From: Candidatus Gastranaerophilales bacterium
GTDB lineage: Bacteria; Cyanobacteriota; Vampirovibrionia; Gastranaerophilales; Gastranaerophilaceae
Assembly (NCBI GenBank): GCA_944323495.1
Contig: CALUSZ010000062.1
Location: 1 to 28,062 of the forward strand
Direction of reading: 5' to 3'
DNA: 28,062 nt
This document shows, piece after piece, positions 16,990 through 25,454 of the stretch (positions are counted from its first letter, which is position 1; each line of letters begins with the position of its first letter). The translations under genes and the position numbers were made by a program. A model generated the notes under the pieces. The model was not told the origin of the DNA. It saw nothing but the letters and a program-made list of their open reading frames with translations, and searched no databases.

Positions 16990-17027
16990 AAAAAATAAAA
17001 AGGTTCGGGAGGAAAACCTCACGAACC
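16990..17027 (-). terminator. Rho-independent terminator of marR-emrA
   Basis: GGTTCG (17002-17007) pairs with CGAACC (17022-17027), and GAGG (17009-17012) with CCTC (17017-17020), with one G/A mismatch and an AAAA loop. On the minus strand the stem is followed by five T, an A and six T (17001-16990). It lies 27 bp beyond the emrA stop. Confidence 0.85.
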
Positions 17028-17053
17028 GCAGAGTCGTAATACTGAATGAAAAT

Positions 17054-18076
17054 TTATTTATGATTTTTATAAAACTCTCTTATTTTAACCTTAGGAACAA
17101 CCGACATACCCGGTATTATTGAATATTCCTTAGGGTCAATCTTTTCTGTAAACACAATTTTTACCGGAATTCTCTGTACAATTTTTACAAAAGATCCGAC
17201 TGCGTTTTCAGGCGGGAACAAGCTTGCTTTAGCACCTGAACTTCTCTGGATACTGTCAACTTTTCCTTTGAAAACTTTATCAGGATAAGTGTCAATTTTG
17301 ATATCAACGTCCATGCCTTCTTTCATTTTAGTAAGCTGTGTTTCTTTATAATTTGCAACAACCCATACATCATGCGGTACTATTACAAACAAAGGTGAAC
17401 CCGGCTGAACCATCATACCTACTTCAACTTTTTTATTAGAAACAGTACCGTCAATCGGTGCTAAAATATCTGTGTATTCTAAAGCCAATTCTGCTGCGCG
17501 TTTTTGAGCCTTTAATACGTTCAAATCAGCATCAGCAACTTTTGCATTTCTTGAAGGATCCTTAGAAAAAATTGACTGCTCGGCAGAAGTCTGTTTTGCC
17601 TGCTTGCTTTCTAAATCAGTTCTTGCCCTGTCCAGAGTTTGTTTTGAGACAGCTCCTGCCGCATAAAGGTTTTCGTATCTTTCAACATCTTTTTTAGCAA
17701 GTTCAATTTCAGAATTTGCAGCATTCAAATCTGCATGCGCATTTTCCTGATCCAACAGAGCACGCTCATACGCTGCTGTTGCTTGATCAAGTTTTACCTG
17801 ATAATCTACTTTATCAATTACTGCAACAACCTGTCCTGCCTTAACAGGCTGGTTATCTTCTACAAGCACTTTAACAATCTGGCCGGAAACTTTCGGAGAA
17901 ACAGAAACGGTAGTTGTTTCTACATAAGCATCATCAGTTGACTGACAGCCTAAATATTCGTATATAAAGTATCCGGCAGTAATTATACCGATTGTTGCTA
18001 AAAATGCAACTATATAACGTTTTTTTACAGGAAGTTTCCTCGTATTTTCTTCTTCTAGTTTATTTTCTTCACTCAT
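17054..18076 (-). CDS. EmrA/HlyD-family periplasmic adaptor of an efflux system
   Basis: This membrane fusion protein would bridge an inner-membrane transporter and an outer-membrane channel. The 340 residues show a short cytoplasmic tail, one membrane segment (21-42), the EmrA-type STDDAYVETTTVSVSPKVSG start of the first lipoyl half (about 46-64), a long alpha-hairpin coiled coil (about 100-190), the second lipoyl half with ILAPIDGTVSNKKVEVG, and a beta-barrel domain. AAGGTGA lies upstream of ATG 18076. It is 17 bp downstream of marR and divergent from an outer-membrane factor gene. No EmrB or other MFS/ABC transporter is encoded in the window, so the pump partner must be elsewhere. Confidence 0.92.
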   Translation of the reverse strand: MSEENKLEEENTRKLPVKKRYIVAFLATIGIITAGYFIYEYLGCQSTDDAYVETTTVSVSPKVSGQIVKVLVEDNQPVKAGQVVAVIDKVDYQVKLDQATAAYERALLDQENAHADLNAANSEIELAKKDVERYENLYAAGAVSKQTLDRARTDLESKQAKQTSAEQSIFSKDPSRNAKVADADLNVLKAQKRAAELALEYTDILAPIDGTVSNKKVEVGMMVQPGSPLFVIVPHDVWVVANYKETQLTKMKEGMDVDIKIDTYPDKVFKGKVDSIQRSSGAKASLFPPENAVGSFVKIVQRIPVKIVFTEKIDPKEYSIIPGMSVVPKVKIREFYKNHK

Positions 18077-18093
18077 TACTTCACCTTTTCTAT

Positions 18094-18558
18094 TTATATT
18101 TGTATTTCTAATGTCTCTTTTAATACATTTCTTAAATCTTTAAGCAAATCTCCAACCTTTGCAATATCACTGTTATTAATTTTTTCTTTAACAAGAACAA
18201 AATGCGGTTTAATTTTTTCAGTAGCTTCTTCTGTTTTCTTTATTCCTGCTTTTGTGATTTCTACTATCTTAACCGGACGGTTATTTTTTATAGAGAGCTT
18301 ACGTGTAATAAACCCTTTCTTTTCTAATGCGTCCAATAATTTCCCCGTATTTGCCCTATCTTTGAGTATTAATTTTGCTAAATCTCTCTGGCACATTGTA
18401 GGATTACATAATAGCACATCTAGAACCGAAAACTCTTCAACAGAAATTCCCGCGTTAAATTTTTCAAATACCTGCTGTCCTAAAAGTTTGCAATACCTTG
18501 CGGTTAACTCTATTTGATAAAAAATATTATCAGTATAATGTTCCTGCAATTTTGTCAA
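18094..18558 (-). CDS. MarR-family transcriptional regulator
   Basis: A 154-residue winged-helix protein. The N-terminal helices (1-45) form the dimer face. GISVEEFSVLDVLLCNPTMC, QRDLAKLILKDRANTGKLLD and LEKKGFITRKLSIKNNRPVK give the helix-turn-helix and wing (about 37-105). MarR proteins usually repress their own operon and release DNA on binding a toxic ligand. There is no ATG start. AGGGGA abuts TTG 18558, which is too close, while in-frame TTG 18549 is nine bases away; the latter may be the true start. It is first in the marR-emrA operon and divergent from the outer-membrane factor, with overlapping palindromes between them. Confidence 0.92.
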   Translation of the reverse strand: MTKLQEHYTDNIFYQIELTARYCKLLGQQVFEKFNAGISVEEFSVLDVLLCNPTMCQRDLAKLILKDRANTGKLLDALEKKGFITRKLSIKNNRPVKIVEITKAGIKKTEEATEKIKPHFVLVKEKINNSDIAKVGDLLKDLRNVLKETLEIQI

Positions 18559-18570
18559 TCCCCTGTTTAA

Positions 18571-18621
18571 AGTATGTTTTTTTTACAACATGTTGCAAAT
18601 GCAACATAATTATGTTATCAT
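18571..18621. promoter_or_regulatory. Divergent marR / outer-membrane-factor promoters inside MarR-like palindromes
   Basis: TTGCAA at 18593-18598 is self-complementary and serves as a -35 box both ways: plus strand with a 17-bp spacer to TATCAT (18616-18621), minus strand with a 16-bp spacer to CATACT (18576-18571). Overlapping palindromes cover it: CAACATGTTG (18586-18595), TGTTGCA / TGCAACA (18591-18597, 18600-18606), and AACATAATTATGTT (18603-18616). A MarR dimer bound here would block both promoters. Confidence 0.7.
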
Positions 18622-18661
18622 TGTTGTCATAAAAAATCAAGTACCTTGGGAGAAAAAAGAA

Positions 18662-20068
18662 ATGAAGAAGTTTTTAACGATAGCTATATTATTATCATTA
18701 GGGATTGGAAATGTTATTCCGGTAGTTGCGGCTGAAAAAACTGTTTTATCAGCAGGCGCACAAGAGAATGTAGATAAGAATAAGAAAAAAGAGAAAAAAT
18801 CTGATAAAATCATTCCGCAAAAAAACAAATATGAATACGTCAATATGCCATGGTGGCAGCAGTTTAATGATGATATCTTAAACGCTTATATTATTAAAGC
18901 CGTTGAAAATAACAAAGATTTGAAGATGGCAAGATTAACGATTGATGAATATTACCAAAATGTTGTTATGCAGAGAGCCGGCGAGCTTCCGACATTGCAG
19001 GCAGGATTCATGCCAGGATACGGTAAGTTTATAGGGCCTTCAGGAGGAGGTTTTATGCTGCCGATTATTGCAAACTATGAATTGGATTTATTCGGCAAAA
19101 ACCACAACAAAACTACAGCGGTAAGAAAACTTTATGAAGCTTCTATTTTAGATGAACAATCAGCGTACATTTCAATTGCTTCATCAGTCGGAAGCACTTA
19201 TGTCAATATAGTTAAATTAGATGCAATGATTGATTTGCAAGAAGATATTGTTGATTTAAGAAAAGAGATTTTTGAAATTATGTCAGTCGCAAACGCAGAG
19301 GGTGTAGTTTCAACTTCTGATTTAGTTAAGGCTAATCAGTCTTATATATCAGGCGTTGCAGATTTGACAGATTTACAAAAAGAGAGAACCAAGCTTCTTC
19401 ATCAACTTGCGGTACTAACAGGTGACAGCCCTAATAATATTGAAGAATATAAAAGGGCTGATTACCGCAAGCTTGCATTTTCAGGCGTTATTCCTGAATA
19501 TGTTAATTCTGACGTAATCATGAAACGTCCTGATTTTATGAAGGCAGAAAAGATGCTTGAAAAAGCGGGAATTGATGTTAAGGTGGCAAGAAAAGAGATG
19601 CTTCCGACATTGAGTTTAGGAGGCGGCGTTTTATTTAATGCAAAACATTTTGAAAGCTTATTCACAACTTCAAATATGTTATGGGGATTTGGAGGCAATA
19701 TAATTCAGCCGTTGTTTATGGGCGGAAAACTTAAGGCTAACTTGAAAGCTAAAAAGATTGCCTACGAAAAAAGCCTTAAAAATTACGAAAAAGTTAATTT
19801 AACTTCTATGCAGGAAGTTAATGATTCGCTTGTTTCCGTTAACAAAGATAAGGAAAAACTGGCAAGACAGAAGAAAATTCAGGATTTAGAAAAGAAAGAT
19901 TTTGAGCTTTCAAAATGCAAATATGCACAGGGAACAATTGCTAAACTTGATTTGAACCAGATGGAAGAGAATTTGCTTTCAGTAAACAAAATGGTTTACG
20001 CGAGCGAATTTGACTGCATGATAGATTATATAAGCTTCTATAAAGCAATTGCAGCACAGAATATTTAA
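18662..20068 (+). CDS. TolC/NodT-family outer-membrane efflux channel
   Basis: Outer membrane factors form the trimeric exit duct of tripartite pumps. The 468-residue protein has a signal peptide (MKKFLTIAILLSLGIGNVIP, cleavage near VAA) without a lipobox Cys, a Lys-rich linker, and the two-repeat helical layout of the family: PWWQQFNDDILNAYI, YELDLFGKNHNKT, LHQLAVLTGDSP, MKRPDFMKAEKMLEKAGIDV, and IIQPLFMGGKL in the second repeat. ATG 18662 is used, with GGGAG (18648-18652) nine bases upstream; an in-frame ATG at 18590 lies inside the operator and would spoil the signal peptide. It is divergent from marR-emrA and so most likely works with EmrA. Confidence 0.93.
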   Translation: MKKFLTIAILLSLGIGNVIPVVAAEKTVLSAGAQENVDKNKKKEKKSDKIIPQKNKYEYVNMPWWQQFNDDILNAYIIKAVENNKDLKMARLTIDEYYQNVVMQRAGELPTLQAGFMPGYGKFIGPSGGGFMLPIIANYELDLFGKNHNKTTAVRKLYEASILDEQSAYISIASSVGSTYVNIVKLDAMIDLQEDIVDLRKEIFEIMSVANAEGVVSTSDLVKANQSYISGVADLTDLQKERTKLLHQLAVLTGDSPNNIEEYKRADYRKLAFSGVIPEYVNSDVIMKRPDFMKAEKMLEKAGIDVKVARKEMLPTLSLGGGVLFNAKHFESLFTTSNMLWGFGGNIIQPLFMGGKLKANLKAKKIAYEKSLKNYEKVNLTSMQEVNDSLVSVNKDKEKLARQKKIQDLEKKDFELSKCKYAQGTIAKLDLNQMEENLLSVNKMVYASEFDCMIDYISFYKAIAAQNI

Positions 20069-20114
20069 AGCAAAAACTATACATATATAACAGTTAGTGC
20101 TAAAATTAGGCTGT

Positions 20115-20801
20115 ATGAATAAGAATCTGTTTATTACAGCCACCGGTACCGATATCGGCAAAACATATATTTCAGCTCTTATCGTAAAAAAAATGCGGGA
20201 AGAGGGATTTAATTGCGGTTATTTTAAACCTGTATTGAGCGGAGTTGAAGCAGATGGCGAAAAATTAATTAAGAGCGATGCAAATTTCGTTGTCAGCACA
20301 GCACGGATACCTGTCAAGCCGGAAGAGTGTGTAACTTACTGGTGGAAAGAGGCTGTTTCGCCGCATCTTGCAAGTGTCAGAGCGGGAGATTGCATTGACA
20401 GCTCTAAAATTATAAAACATTATAAGAATCTTGAAAAAAAATTTGATTATATACTGACAGAAGGTGCAGGAGGGATTACCTGTCCTTTGAGACTGCAAAA
20501 TGGAGAAAAGTATCTGCTCAAAGATTTAATCAAGGAGCTGGAAGCACCTGTTGTTATCGTTGCAGATGCAGGACTCGGAACAATTAATTCTGTTCTGCTT
20601 ACTGCAGAATACGCAAAAAATAACGGAATCGAGATTAGAGGAATTATCCTCAACAATTTTGAGCGGGATAATTTTATGCATCAGGATAATTTAGAGCAGA
20701 TAGAGTATTTAACCGGAATAAGGGTTGTTGCAGAGGTAGAAAAAAATCAAAAAGACATAGAGCTTTTGGAGGTATTATGGACTGGCAAAAAGAGGATTTG
20801 A
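20115..20801 (+). CDS. bioD: Dethiobiotin synthetase
   Basis: BioD closes the ureido ring of dethiobiotin from 7,8-diaminopelargonate, CO2 and ATP, the step before biotin synthase. The 228-residue protein has the P-loop ATGTDIGKT (9-17), FKPVLSG with the substrate-binding Lys (about 38), the TEGAGGI switch motif (about 115-121) and VVIVADAGLGTINS. ATG 20115 is preferred over GTG 20097 because TGTDIGKT then falls at the usual position; TTAGG gives a modest ribosome binding site. Its 3' end overlaps the start of bioA by 25 bases, so the two are translated together. Length is typical. Confidence 0.96.
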   Translation: MNKNLFITATGTDIGKTYISALIVKKMREEGFNCGYFKPVLSGVEADGEKLIKSDANFVVSTARIPVKPEECVTYWWKEAVSPHLASVRAGDCIDSSKIIKHYKNLEKKFDYILTEGAGGITCPLRLQNGEKYLLKDLIKELEAPVVIVADAGLGTINSVLLTAEYAKNNGIEIRGIILNNFERDNFMHQDNLEQIEYLTGIRVVAEVEKNQKDIELLEVLWTGKKRI

Positions 20802-22120
20802 AATACATTTGGCACCCCTGCTCACAGATGAAAGATTATGAAACACTTCCGCCTATAGTAATTGAACGGGGAGAAGGAATAAACTTATACGATATAAACG
20901 GAAAGTGCTACAAAGATGTTATAAGTTCCTGGTGGTGTAATCTTTTAGGGCATGCAAATCCGAGGATTAATTCTGCAATAAAAAAACAGCTTGACTCTTT
21001 AGAGCACGTTATTTTTGCAAACTTTACCCACAAACCTGCCATAAATCTTTGTCAGGAATTAATGAAAGTTTTGCCGGAGGGGTTGTGCAAATTCAATTTT
21101 GCGGACAACGGCTCAGCCGCCGTAGAAATGGCATTGAAAATGAGTTTTCAGTATCATTACCAGAGCGGACACCCTGAGAAAAAACGCTTTATGGCGCTTA
21201 CTGATGCATACCACGGCGAAACCATAGGAGCGCTCTCTGTCGGCGGAGTAGATTTGTATTCGGAATTATATAAACCGATACTTTTAGATGTAGTAAGGAT
21301 TGAGGGGCCTGACTGCTATAGGTGTCCATACCAAAAATGCAGAGATAATTGTAATTGCGAGTGTTTCAAAAATGCAGAAAAAACGTTTGAAAAATATGGT
21401 GCAGAGACTGCTGCTATTATTGTAGAGCCGCTGCTGCAGGGTTCTGCCGGAATGAAAATTTATCCGCCTCTATATCTTAAGAAATTAAGAGAATTATGCG
21501 ATAAATACAATGTTCATCTGATTGCGGACGAAATCGCCACAGGATACGGAAGAACAGGAAAAATGTTTGCATTTAACCATGCCGGAGTAAGCCCTGATAT
21601 TATGTGTCTTTCTAAAGGCCTGACAGGAGGGTATATGCCCATGTCAATTGCAATTACGACGCAGGAAATTTATGATGCGTTTTATGACGATTATCTTAAA
21701 GGAAAGGCGTTTATGCATTCCCACACATATGCAGGAAACCCGCTTGCCTGCTCGGCTGCAATTGAAGTCTTAAATATTTTAAGAGATGAAAATATTATTG
21801 AAAAGGCTAATAAGAGAGCACTTTATTTCAATAAGATAATAAAAGAAAAATTTCTTCCTCTGGAAAATGTCGGCGAAGTCCGCTCTATCGGTTTAATAAA
21901 CGCAATAGAACTTGTTAAGAGTAAAGAAACAAAAGAGCCGTTAGATTACAGGAAGAGAACCGGTTATCAAATTTACAAAAAAGCGCTGGACAAAGGCGTC
22001 CTCCTGCGTCCTCTGGGTGATGTAATCTATTTTAATCCGCCTTTGATTATTGAAGAAAATGATATGGATTTTGTAAGCGATATTGCTTTAGAATGCACAA
22101 AAGAGATTCTTTTAGTTTAA
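20777..22120 (+). CDS. bioA: Adenosylmethionine-8-amino-7-oxononanoate aminotransferase
   Basis: BioA converts 8-amino-7-oxononanoate to 7,8-diaminopelargonate with S-adenosylmethionine as amino donor; its product is the BioD substrate. The 447-residue PLP enzyme shows IWHPCSQMKDYE, DVISSWWCNLLGH, ADNGSAAVEMALKM, DAYHGETIGALSVGG, IADEIATGYGRTG and the PLP lysine K280 in LSKGLTGG. GGAGG lies just before ATG 20777 within bioD. A Cys-rich loop is notable: C180, C183, C188, C192, C194 and C196 (CYRCPYQKC...CNCEC). Related BioA proteins have a shorter set of Cys at this place, but six in 17 residues is dense. The gene ends in a 9-base convergent overlap with the flavoprotein gene. bioB and bioF are not in the window. 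Confidence 0.96.
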   Translation: MDWQKEDLKYIWHPCSQMKDYETLPPIVIERGEGINLYDINGKCYKDVISSWWCNLLGHANPRINSAIKKQLDSLEHVIFANFTHKPAINLCQELMKVLPEGLCKFNFADNGSAAVEMALKMSFQYHYQSGHPEKKRFMALTDAYHGETIGALSVGGVDLYSELYKPILLDVVRIEGPDCYRCPYQKCRDNCNCECFKNAEKTFEKYGAETAAIIVEPLLQGSAGMKIYPPLYLKKLRELCDKYNVHLIADEIATGYGRTGKMFAFNHAGVSPDIMCLSKGLTGGYMPMSIAITTQEIYDAFYDDYLKGKAFMHSHTYAGNPLACSAAIEVLNILRDENIIEKANKRALYFNKIIKEKFLPLENVGEVRSIGLINAIELVKSKETKEPLDYRKRTGYQIYKKALDKGVLLRPLGDVIYFNPPLIIEENDMDFVSDIALECTKEILLV

Positions 22121-23461
22121 CTTCGATTTCAGAATCCTTGCTGCAGATATCAATATATCAATACTTGTAGAAAACGGAGGAGCGTAGGTTAAGTCCACAT
22201 CAAGTAAATCTTCCACTTTCATTGCGCTTGTCAGCCCCATTGATACCGTATTAACCCTCTTATCAGCATCACCGCAGCCGATTGCCTGCGCGCCTAAGAC
22301 TTTATGCGTACGCCTGTCAGCAATGAGTTTAAGCGTAACATTCTGCACTTCCGGCATATAGCCGGCTTTATCCCGTTTTGTAATCACTACTGAAACAGCA
22401 TCATATCCTAACTTCCGGGCCTGCTTTTCAGTTAAGCCGGTCATCGAGATATTAAGTGTATGATACCTTAAAACAGCAGAACCCAAAATTCCCTCAAAAT
22501 CTTCCACACCGCCGCAGGCATTTATTGCAGCAACACGCCCTTCTTTGTTCGCTGTAGAGCCGAGGGGCACCCAGACAGGAGAATTTGAGACCATGTTAAT
22601 TTTCTCTACGCAATCACCGCAAGCATAGATATCCGCGATATTAGTCTGCATTCGGCTGTTGACTTTTATTGCACCTGTCACTCCGAGTTCAATACCCGCC
22701 TCCTCGGCTATATCAACTACAGGACGAACTCCGGCTGCGATTATCACCATGTCAGTTTCAAACCCCATTCCCTTTGATGTTAAAATCCCATGAATTGTTT
22801 CTTCACCGACAAATTCTGTTACTATATCTTCATTTATTATCTTAACCAGATTATTTGAATTTTCCAGAATGTATGTTTGAATAAGAGAAGATATATCTTC
22901 ATCAAATACTGATAAAATAAAAGGAGACTGCTCAATAAGAGTCACGTTTTTATTGTTTTTAACAAATGCTTCAATAAGCTCAATTGCAATATAACCGCCC
23001 CCTATAATCGTAATATTTTGAGAGCTTAGCATCGTCTCTTTTATATTAATCCCGTCCTCTAATGTTCTTACCTTAAATACATTCTTTAAATCCCGATTTT
23101 TTATCTCAGGAATAAATGGCACGGAACCGGTTGCGATAATAAGCTTATCATACTCAACAAACTCGCACAGACCGCCTTTTTGATTTTTTACAAGGATTTT
23201 TTTATCCGCAGGCAGAATCTTTGTCACAACATGCTCGGTATGAATATTAATTCCGCTCTTTTCAAACTCTTCAACCGTTCTCACCACGAGCTTATGCCAA
23301 TCTTCAAAATCACCCGCAATATAATAAGGAATCCCGCAGGAAGAGTATGATACATGAGTATCTTTTGTATAAATATGAACTTCCGCATCAGGAAGCATTC
23401 TCTTTGCCTTTGCTGCAGCTTTAGCGCCTGCAGCAACTCCGCCTATGATTATTATTCTCAT
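22112..23461 (-). CDS. CoA-disulfide-reductase-type FAD/NAD(P)H flavoprotein
   Basis: The 449-residue protein belongs to the single-cysteine group of pyridine nucleotide-disulfide oxidoreductases. It has an N-terminal FAD Rossmann motif IIIGGVAAGAKAAAKAKR (4-21), the redox Cys42 in SYSSCGIPYY, an NAD(P) motif IIGGGYIAIE (about 151-160), YACGDC for the second FAD contact, and C-terminal LTYAPPFSTSIDIL, the Tyr-x-Pro-Pro region typical of CoA disulfide reductases. NADH oxidase and NADH peroxidase are near relatives, so the substrate could be CoA disulfide, a persulfide or O2/H2O2. There is no ribosome binding site before ATG 23461, and a promoter ends seven bases away, so a leaderless mRNA is likely. 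Confidence 0.88.
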   Translation of the reverse strand: MRIIIIGGVAAGAKAAAKAKRMLPDAEVHIYTKDTHVSYSSCGIPYYIAGDFEDWHKLVVRTVEEFEKSGINIHTEHVVTKILPADKKILVKNQKGGLCEFVEYDKLIIATGSVPFIPEIKNRDLKNVFKVRTLEDGINIKETMLSSQNITIIGGGYIAIELIEAFVKNNKNVTLIEQSPFILSVFDEDISSLIQTYILENSNNLVKIINEDIVTEFVGEETIHGILTSKGMGFETDMVIIAAGVRPVVDIAEEAGIELGVTGAIKVNSRMQTNIADIYACGDCVEKINMVSNSPVWVPLGSTANKEGRVAAINACGGVEDFEGILGSAVLRYHTLNISMTGLTEKQARKLGYDAVSVVITKRDKAGYMPEVQNVTLKLIADRRTHKVLGAQAIGCGDADKRVNTVSMGLTSAMKVEDLLDVDLTYAPPFSTSIDILISAARILKSKLN

Positions 23462-23468
23462 ACTCGGA

Positions 23469-23496
23469 TTATTAACAAAATTTACTGCACTTGCAA
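23469..23496 (-). promoter_or_regulatory. Probable promoter of the flavoprotein gene
   Basis: On the minus strand TTGCAA (23496-23491), a 16-bp spacer and TAATAA (23474-23469). Transcription would start at 23462 or 23461, at the A of the start codon itself. Confidence 0.5.
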
Positions 23497-23530
23497 TTAG
23501 ACAATTATCTAAATTTTCTTAAAGCCGGCC

Positions 23531-24892
23531 CTACTTACCCACAAGTAAAGTGATATCATTAAAGACTACTAATATCATCAGTATGATAAGCAGTGAGAAA
23601 AATATAGAAGATATCATCTCAATAACTTTTTCGTCAAGCGGCTTACCCATAATCTTTTCTGCAAACAAAAATAACAAATGCCCGCCGTCTAAAGCCGGAA
23701 TAGGCAGAATGTTTAATATTGCAAGGTTCATTGAAATTAATGCCGCAAGAAGAATTCCGGAAGATTTTCCGCTCTTTTCAATCATATCACCGCCGATTTT
23801 GGTAATCGCAACCACACCGTGCATATCCTTAAGAGGAATGTTTCCGGTAAACAGCTGGCCTAAAGAATACATCATAAGATACGTATTATCCCACAGATAA
23901 ACACAGCTGCCCTTAATAATTGCAGGAAGAGTTCTGGTCTCTATCATTGTCTGCTGTGCACTCAGGCCGATTCCAATAACGCCTTTTTCATCAGGATAAA
24001 CCGGATTAAGCTCAATAGTTTTTCCTCCGCGTTCTACCGTTATATTTATAGGATGAACACCGTTTGAAAGAGTCAGAGCTACTTCATACATTGTATATTT
24101 GCCATCAGAGGTATAAACACTTTTGCCGTCAAGCTCTTCTGCCAGAGGCTTAAGCCGCTCATCAAACGTTATCCCCTCACGCTTAAAGTATTTTGCTCCC
24201 TTTAGAGCATACTTATCCATTGTTATAATATCCTTATCCAAATCCTCAGGAAGTCTTATTGCAATACCGGAAGGTATAATTTCATCTTTTGAAAGCCCCG
24301 GATTTAATTCTTTCAGCTTTGCAAAATTCCTGTCTACAGTTGATTGTGAAATTATCCCGACAGATTTTGCACTATTTTTAACAAGGGTTACAAAAGAATA
24401 TACATTATTAATCTCGCAGCCGTTAACTTTTAGAATCCTATCCCCTTCCTTGATACCGGATTTCCAAATACTTGCCTCTTTAGGCGCGCTTATGCTTGCG
24501 GCAAAAATCTTATAATTTCCGGAAGGCAGTTTATGTGATACAACAGCCACAAGCATTACAAGAGCAACCGCACAGATAACATTCGCTATAACACCCGCTG
24601 AAACTACAACAGCTCTCTGCCAGACCGGTTTGTTGACAAATCTTTCCGGTGAATCTTCCGGAAGCTCGCAGTCCTTGTCATCATCAGGAAATGATACATA
24701 TCCTCCAAGTAAAAATGCGTGAACAAGTATTTCGACATCCCCAACTTTGCCTCTGTATAAAGTAGGCCCTACAGGAAGCCCGAAACCAAACTTATCAACT
24801 TTTATTCCAAAAGCACGCGCCGCAAGAAAATGCCCGGCCTCGTGAACTAAAATCAATAAACTCAATAACAAAATCATTATGATAATTGACAT
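23531..24892 (-). CDS. rseP: Site-2 zinc metalloprotease RseP (M50B)
   Basis: RseP-type proteases cut substrates inside the inner membrane, such as anti-sigma factors or leftover signal peptides. The 453-residue protein is full length. It has the zinc site HEAGH (17-21) in the first membrane helix, a second helix around VVVSAGVIANVICAVALVML, one PDZ region with IKEGDRILKVNGCEINNV, a long periplasmic insert, and the third zinc ligand in LPIPALDGGHLL (about 395-406), followed by a final membrane helix. AGGGGAG lies seven bases before ATG 24892. It is divergent from coaD. No anti-sigma factor gene is nearby. Confidence 0.95.
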   Translation of the reverse strand: MSIIIMILLLSLLILVHEAGHFLAARAFGIKVDKFGFGLPVGPTLYRGKVGDVEILVHAFLLGGYVSFPDDDKDCELPEDSPERFVNKPVWQRAVVVSAGVIANVICAVALVMLVAVVSHKLPSGNYKIFAASISAPKEASIWKSGIKEGDRILKVNGCEINNVYSFVTLVKNSAKSVGIISQSTVDRNFAKLKELNPGLSKDEIIPSGIAIRLPEDLDKDIITMDKYALKGAKYFKREGITFDERLKPLAEELDGKSVYTSDGKYTMYEVALTLSNGVHPINITVERGGKTIELNPVYPDEKGVIGIGLSAQQTMIETRTLPAIIKGSCVYLWDNTYLMMYSLGQLFTGNIPLKDMHGVVAITKIGGDMIEKSGKSSGILLAALISMNLAILNILPIPALDGGHLLFLFAEKIMGKPLDEKVIEMISSIFFSLLIILMILVVFNDITLLVGK

Positions 24893-24918
24893 ATATTCTC
24901 CCCTTATTTTTTTCTGAT

Positions 24919-24951
24919 TTTAGCATAAACAAACTTTTTTTGTGATATAAT
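24919..24951. promoter_or_regulatory. Divergent promoters of rseP and coaD
   Basis: For coaD, an extended -10 TGATATAAT ends at 24951, 20 bases before its ATG. For rseP, the minus strand has TGCTAAAAT, also an extended -10, in the same 79-bp gap (about 24924-24916). Neither has a good -35 box, in line with extended -10 promoters. Confidence 0.5.
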
Positions 24952-24971
24952 AACTCCCACAAGGAGACCAA

Positions 24972-25454
24972 ATGACTATTGCAATTTATCCGGGCAGTTT
25001 TGACCCGATCACAAACGGACATATTGATATTTTAAAAAGCGGTGCAGAAATTTTTGATAAGGTTATTATTGCAGTTGCCTATAATGCTGATAAAGATGGA
25101 TTTTTGCCGATAAGCACAAGAGTAGAGCTTATTCAGGAAAGTATAAAAGATATTAAAAATGTTGAAGTAGACTGCTTTCAGGGTTTGACGGTAGAGTATG
25201 CTAAAAAGCGAGGCGCTTCGGTTCTGCTAAGAGGGTTAAGAACTTCTTTTGACTTTGAATATGAACTCCAACTGTCGCAAACTAATCACGCATTGTATGA
25301 CAGTATAAAAACAGTTTTTCTCATTACAAAACCGGAATACAATTTTATTTCATCATCTTGTGTGAGAGAGATTCTTTTAAATAAAGGTGATATTAAAGGC
25401 TTTGTGCCGGAACCGGTTGCAAGGTTTTTAAACACTAAGCATTGTGATATTTAG
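24972..25454 (+). CDS. coaD: Phosphopantetheine adenylyltransferase
   Basis: CoaD transfers AMP from ATP to 4'-phosphopantetheine, the penultimate step of CoA synthesis. The 160-residue protein has the nucleotidyltransferase motif YPGSFDPITNGH (6-17), LLRGLRTSFDFEYELQ (the family RGLR-DF-YE element), and YNFISSSCVREIL near 122-134. AAGGAGA precedes ATG 24972 with good spacing. The end overlaps the CheA gene on the other strand by 20 bases. It lies one gene away from the CoA-disulfide-reductase-type flavoprotein, although not in one operon. Confidence 0.97.
   Translation: MTIAIYPGSFDPITNGHIDILKSGAEIFDKVIIAVAYNADKDGFLPISTRVELIQESIKDIKNVEVDCFQGLTVEYAKKRGASVLLRGLRTSFDFEYELQLSQTNHALYDSIKTVFLITKPEYNFISSSCVREILLNKGDIKGFVPEPVARFLNTKHCDI

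Noticed and set aside
20069..20114. BirA-type biotin operator before bioD
   Set aside because: The 46-bp gap has no TTGTAAACC-like inverted repeat; only AT-rich sequence.
23550..24515. Two long plus-strand frames of 116 and 130 residues
   Set aside because: They lie opposite rseP, whose HEAGH and LDGG motifs make the minus strand the coding one; no ribosome binding sites.
24893..24971. Riboswitch or leader RNA upstream of coaD or rseP
   Set aside because: The gap is only 79 bp and is filled by two extended -10 promoters and ribosome binding sites.
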